This document shows positions 61,481 to 64,000 of a DNA stretch of 64,000 nt, one piece after another; the first letter of the stretch is position 1; each line of letters opens with the position of its first letter. Position numbers and translations under genes: made by a program. The DNA is taken from positions 888,501 to 952,500 of the forward strand of contig JBBBDQ010000352.1 in NCBI GenBank assembly GCA_037127315.1, in the 5' to 3' direction. Origin of the DNA: Ascarosepion bandense (Eukaryota > Mollusca > Cephalopoda > Sepiida > Sepiidae). The notes under the pieces are model-generated. The model searched no databases. It was not told the DNA's origin and saw only the letters and a list, made by a program, of their open reading frames with translations.

Positions 61481-61597
61481 TTTTAAGAAAAAAGTGAAAA
61501 ATTTTAAGGTAAAAATTATTGTATGTTGAATTTATGATGTACAATTATAAAAAAATCTTTTATCCATCACAACTTTTATTGCAGTATGTTTTATAAT

Positions 61598-62325
61598 ATA
61601 CTAGCAGTATAGCCTGGCATTGCTCGGGTGTAATGAATGCTTTAAAACTAATCCATGGTCCTGGAGCTTAGACTCTTTGGACGTTGGCACGAAAGACTAA
61701 AAAGCAATAGTTGTTTCCAGTTAAAGTGAAAACGTAGACTGAAAGAAAAATGAATGGATGTAAGTCAAATTTTGATTTCCTGGTATCGATATCAAATGAG
61801 TTTTTTTCGTTGTAAACTGAATTTTGAAGGCTAAATAAGTCCTCTGAGTAAATGGTATCATGGCTGAGACTAAGAACTACAATTATACCTACTTAGAGCT
61901 AAACCTGAAGCAAAAACTAAAGTAAAAGGGCTGAAAAAATACAGACATACAGGCAGATAAACAGACACACACACACAAACATCTTTCCTTTTATATATAT
62001 ATTATTGATTTTCTGCACTATTGTAAGAACTGCAACCTTGAAACTTCTGAATATCATTTCTTATGTTTTTGTTTATGAGTGTATCAAATTTGATTAAAAT
62101 TGGACCACTCCTTCTATAAGCCAATTTTTTCGATTATCGATTTTCGATATTTATCAGGGGTACCTCGACACAAAACCTAGCTAAGAACACTTACAGACAC
62201 TTATAATACAACTGTGTAAATTTTCAAGAAAATCGGTTCCGCCGTTTCGGAGTCTATAGGTAACGTACACACACACAGATAAAATAAAATTCCATTTATA
62301 AATAAGTTTAGATTTAGATAACTGT
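61598..62325 (+). mobile_element. 'CTAGCAG' element, copy f, full length
   Basis: Start ACTAGCAGTATAGCCTGGC, end TTTATAAATAAGTTTAGAT. Full-length like copies a and e. It is inserted at a TATAATATA site. Confidence 0.75.
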
Positions 62326-62739
62326 TTACACTATTTATACTCGGACCTTCGCTGTTGTTATCATAACGTTTTGGTTGGTGTACCTTCTGGCCTACCTCTC
62401 AGGTGTACATCAATCTGGGTAACTTACATGGAATTCTGAACTAAACCCATTATTTTATCTCCAGTTGTAGACTGTCATGTTCCATTGCCTATTTCTAAGG
62501 AAATCTTGTCTACTTCTTATTTTTATTTTGTATTGTTCAATTATTGCTTGTTCATTTCCACTGAGTGCAAGTACACACTGCCCAACATAGGGATTGAATT
62601 CACAATCAAATTCACAAGTCAAGGTATTTATAGACAGCAAGATGAGTAGAACAGTCTGATCATAGTGTAAAAAATAACTCATAATCTCAAAAGCAATTTT
62701 ATAATTGTTGTTCTTTATTATTAGTTACTGTTGTTTGTC
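62326..62739. other. No recognisable gene or element
   Basis: Short unassigned sequence before the terminal array. The minus-strand frame at 62,455-62,682 has no recognisable motif. Confidence 0.4.
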
Positions 62740-64000
62740 TCATCATCATCATCTCACCCTTTTACATCATCATCATCTCACCCTTTTACATCATCATCAT
62801 CTCACCCTTTTACATCATCATCATCTCACCCTTTTACATCCAATCATCATCTCACCCTTTTATATCATCATCATCTCACCCTTTTACATCATCATCATCT
62901 CACCCTTTTACATCCAATCATCATCTCACCCTTTTACATCCAATCATCATCTCACCCTTTTACATCATCATCATCTCACCCTTTTACATCATCATCATCT
63001 CACCCTTTTACATCCAATCATCATCTCACCCTTTTACATCCAATCATCATCTCACCCTTTTACATCCAATCATCATCTCACCCTTTTACATCCAATCATC
63101 ATCTCACCCTTTTACATCATCATCATCTCACCCTTTTACATCATCATCATCATCATCTCACCCTTTTACATCCAATCATCATTTCACCCTTTTACATCCA
63201 ATCATCATCTCACCCTTTTACATCCAATCATCATCTCACCCTTTTACATCCAATCATCATCTCACCCTTTTACATCCAATCATCATCTCACCCTTTTACA
63301 TCCAATCATCATCTCACCCTTTTACATCATCATCATCTCACCCTTTTACATCATCATCATCTCACCCTTTTACTCCAATCATCATCTCAACCTTTTACAT
63401 CCAATCATCATCTCAACCTTTTACATCCAATCATCATCTCACCCTTTTACATGATCATCATCTCACCCTTTTACATCCAACATACACCCTTTTCATCCAA
63501 TCATCTCACCCTTTTACCAATCCAATCATCTCACCCTTTTACATCCAATCATCATCTCACCCTTTTACATCATCATCATCTCACCCTTTTACATCCAATC
63601 ATCATCTCACCCTTTTACATCCAATCATATCTCACCCTTTTACATCCAATCATCATCTCACCCTTTTACATCCAATCATCATCTCACCCTTTTACATCCA
63701 ATCATCATCTCACCCTTTTACATCCAATCATCATCTCACCCTTTTACATCCAATCATCATCTCACCCTTTTACATCATCATCATCTCACCCTTTTACATC
63801 ATCATCATCATCATCTCACCCTTTTACATCCAATTATCATCTCACCCTTTTACATCCAATTATCATCTCACCCTTTTACATCATCATCATCTCACCCTTT
63901 TACATCATCATCACCTCACCCTTTTACATCCAATGATCACCTCACCCTTTTACATCCAATCATCATCTCACCCTTTTACATCCAATCATCATCTCACCCT
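62740..64000 (+). repeat. 24/26-bp minisatellite, about 50 units, open at window end
   Basis: Two interleaved unit types share CATCATCTCACCCTTTTACAT: one continues CATCAT (24 bp), the other CCAAT (26 bp). A few have extra CAT triplets or single-base losses. The unit has no stop in some forward frames, giving Ser/His/Pro/Leu-rich frames of up to 401 codons that I do not regard as genes. The array continues beyond the window. Confidence 0.95.

Noticed and set aside
62705..63936. Long Ser/His/Pro/Leu-rich open frames of 249 and 401 codons
   Set aside because: They are produced by a 24/26-bp minisatellite without stops in several frames; two overlapping frames are open at once and there is no codon bias or domain.

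Overview
The window looks like AT-rich, intergenic DNA from an animal, most likely a coleoid cephalopod (an octopus). The evidence is many copies of a tRNA-headed SINE whose conserved body resembles the cephalopod SINE superfamily, Penelope-like elements, jockey/CR1-type and RTE-type LINE fragments, several mariner lineages, long (TA)n tracts and minisatellites. I find no host protein-coding gene, and no tRNA, rRNA or snRNA gene that looks functional. Nearly every coding-like stretch is a broken transposable-element gene. The species call is an inference from the repeats.

Layout. 0-10.8 kb: maT-like and irritans-like mariner remnants, a Tc1-type MITE, two hammerhead-ribozyme candidates pointing outward around a pyrimidine-rich spacer, a head-VNTR-tail repeat, a LINE with a readable RT domain, and a mauritiana-like mariner split by a trimeric SINE. 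11-16.3 kb: SINEs, LINE ends, and a mariner split by Penelope fragments that are themselves split by a SINE with a perfect 13-bp target duplication. 16.6-25 kb: a 111-bp satellite, a Tc1 end, a minus-strand Penelope element and a foldback element. 25-33.8 kb: a 5S-rRNA-derived SINE, nested LINE/SINE insertions, a Pol II promoter-like module (possible solo LTR), a 29-bp minisatellite and a SINE-body array. 34-44.8 kb: a full-length SINE, more head-VNTR-tail copies, two palindromic composite repeats with a tRNA-like core, a piggyBac-type MITE and RTE fragments. 45-55.6 kb: RTE and LINE fragments, a TIR element with a 190-bp tandem duplication, an almost ideal minus-strand hammerhead ribozyme, and a Penelope GIY-YIG end with a decayed hammerhead. 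55.6-64 kb: two copies of a 'CTAGCAG' element, a 5S+tRNA composite SINE, large minisatellites, a foldback element and a 24/26-bp array that runs off the window.

The parts interact as autonomous elements and parasites. The multimeric SINE ends with the same 3' tail as the jockey/CR1-type LINE, so it probably uses that LINE's reverse transcriptase. The Penelope fragments sit with inverted terminal modules carrying hammerhead motifs, as expected for Penelope pseudo-LTRs. The most notable content is this family of outward-facing hammerhead-like modules; two candidates have all conserved core bases and three pairing stems.
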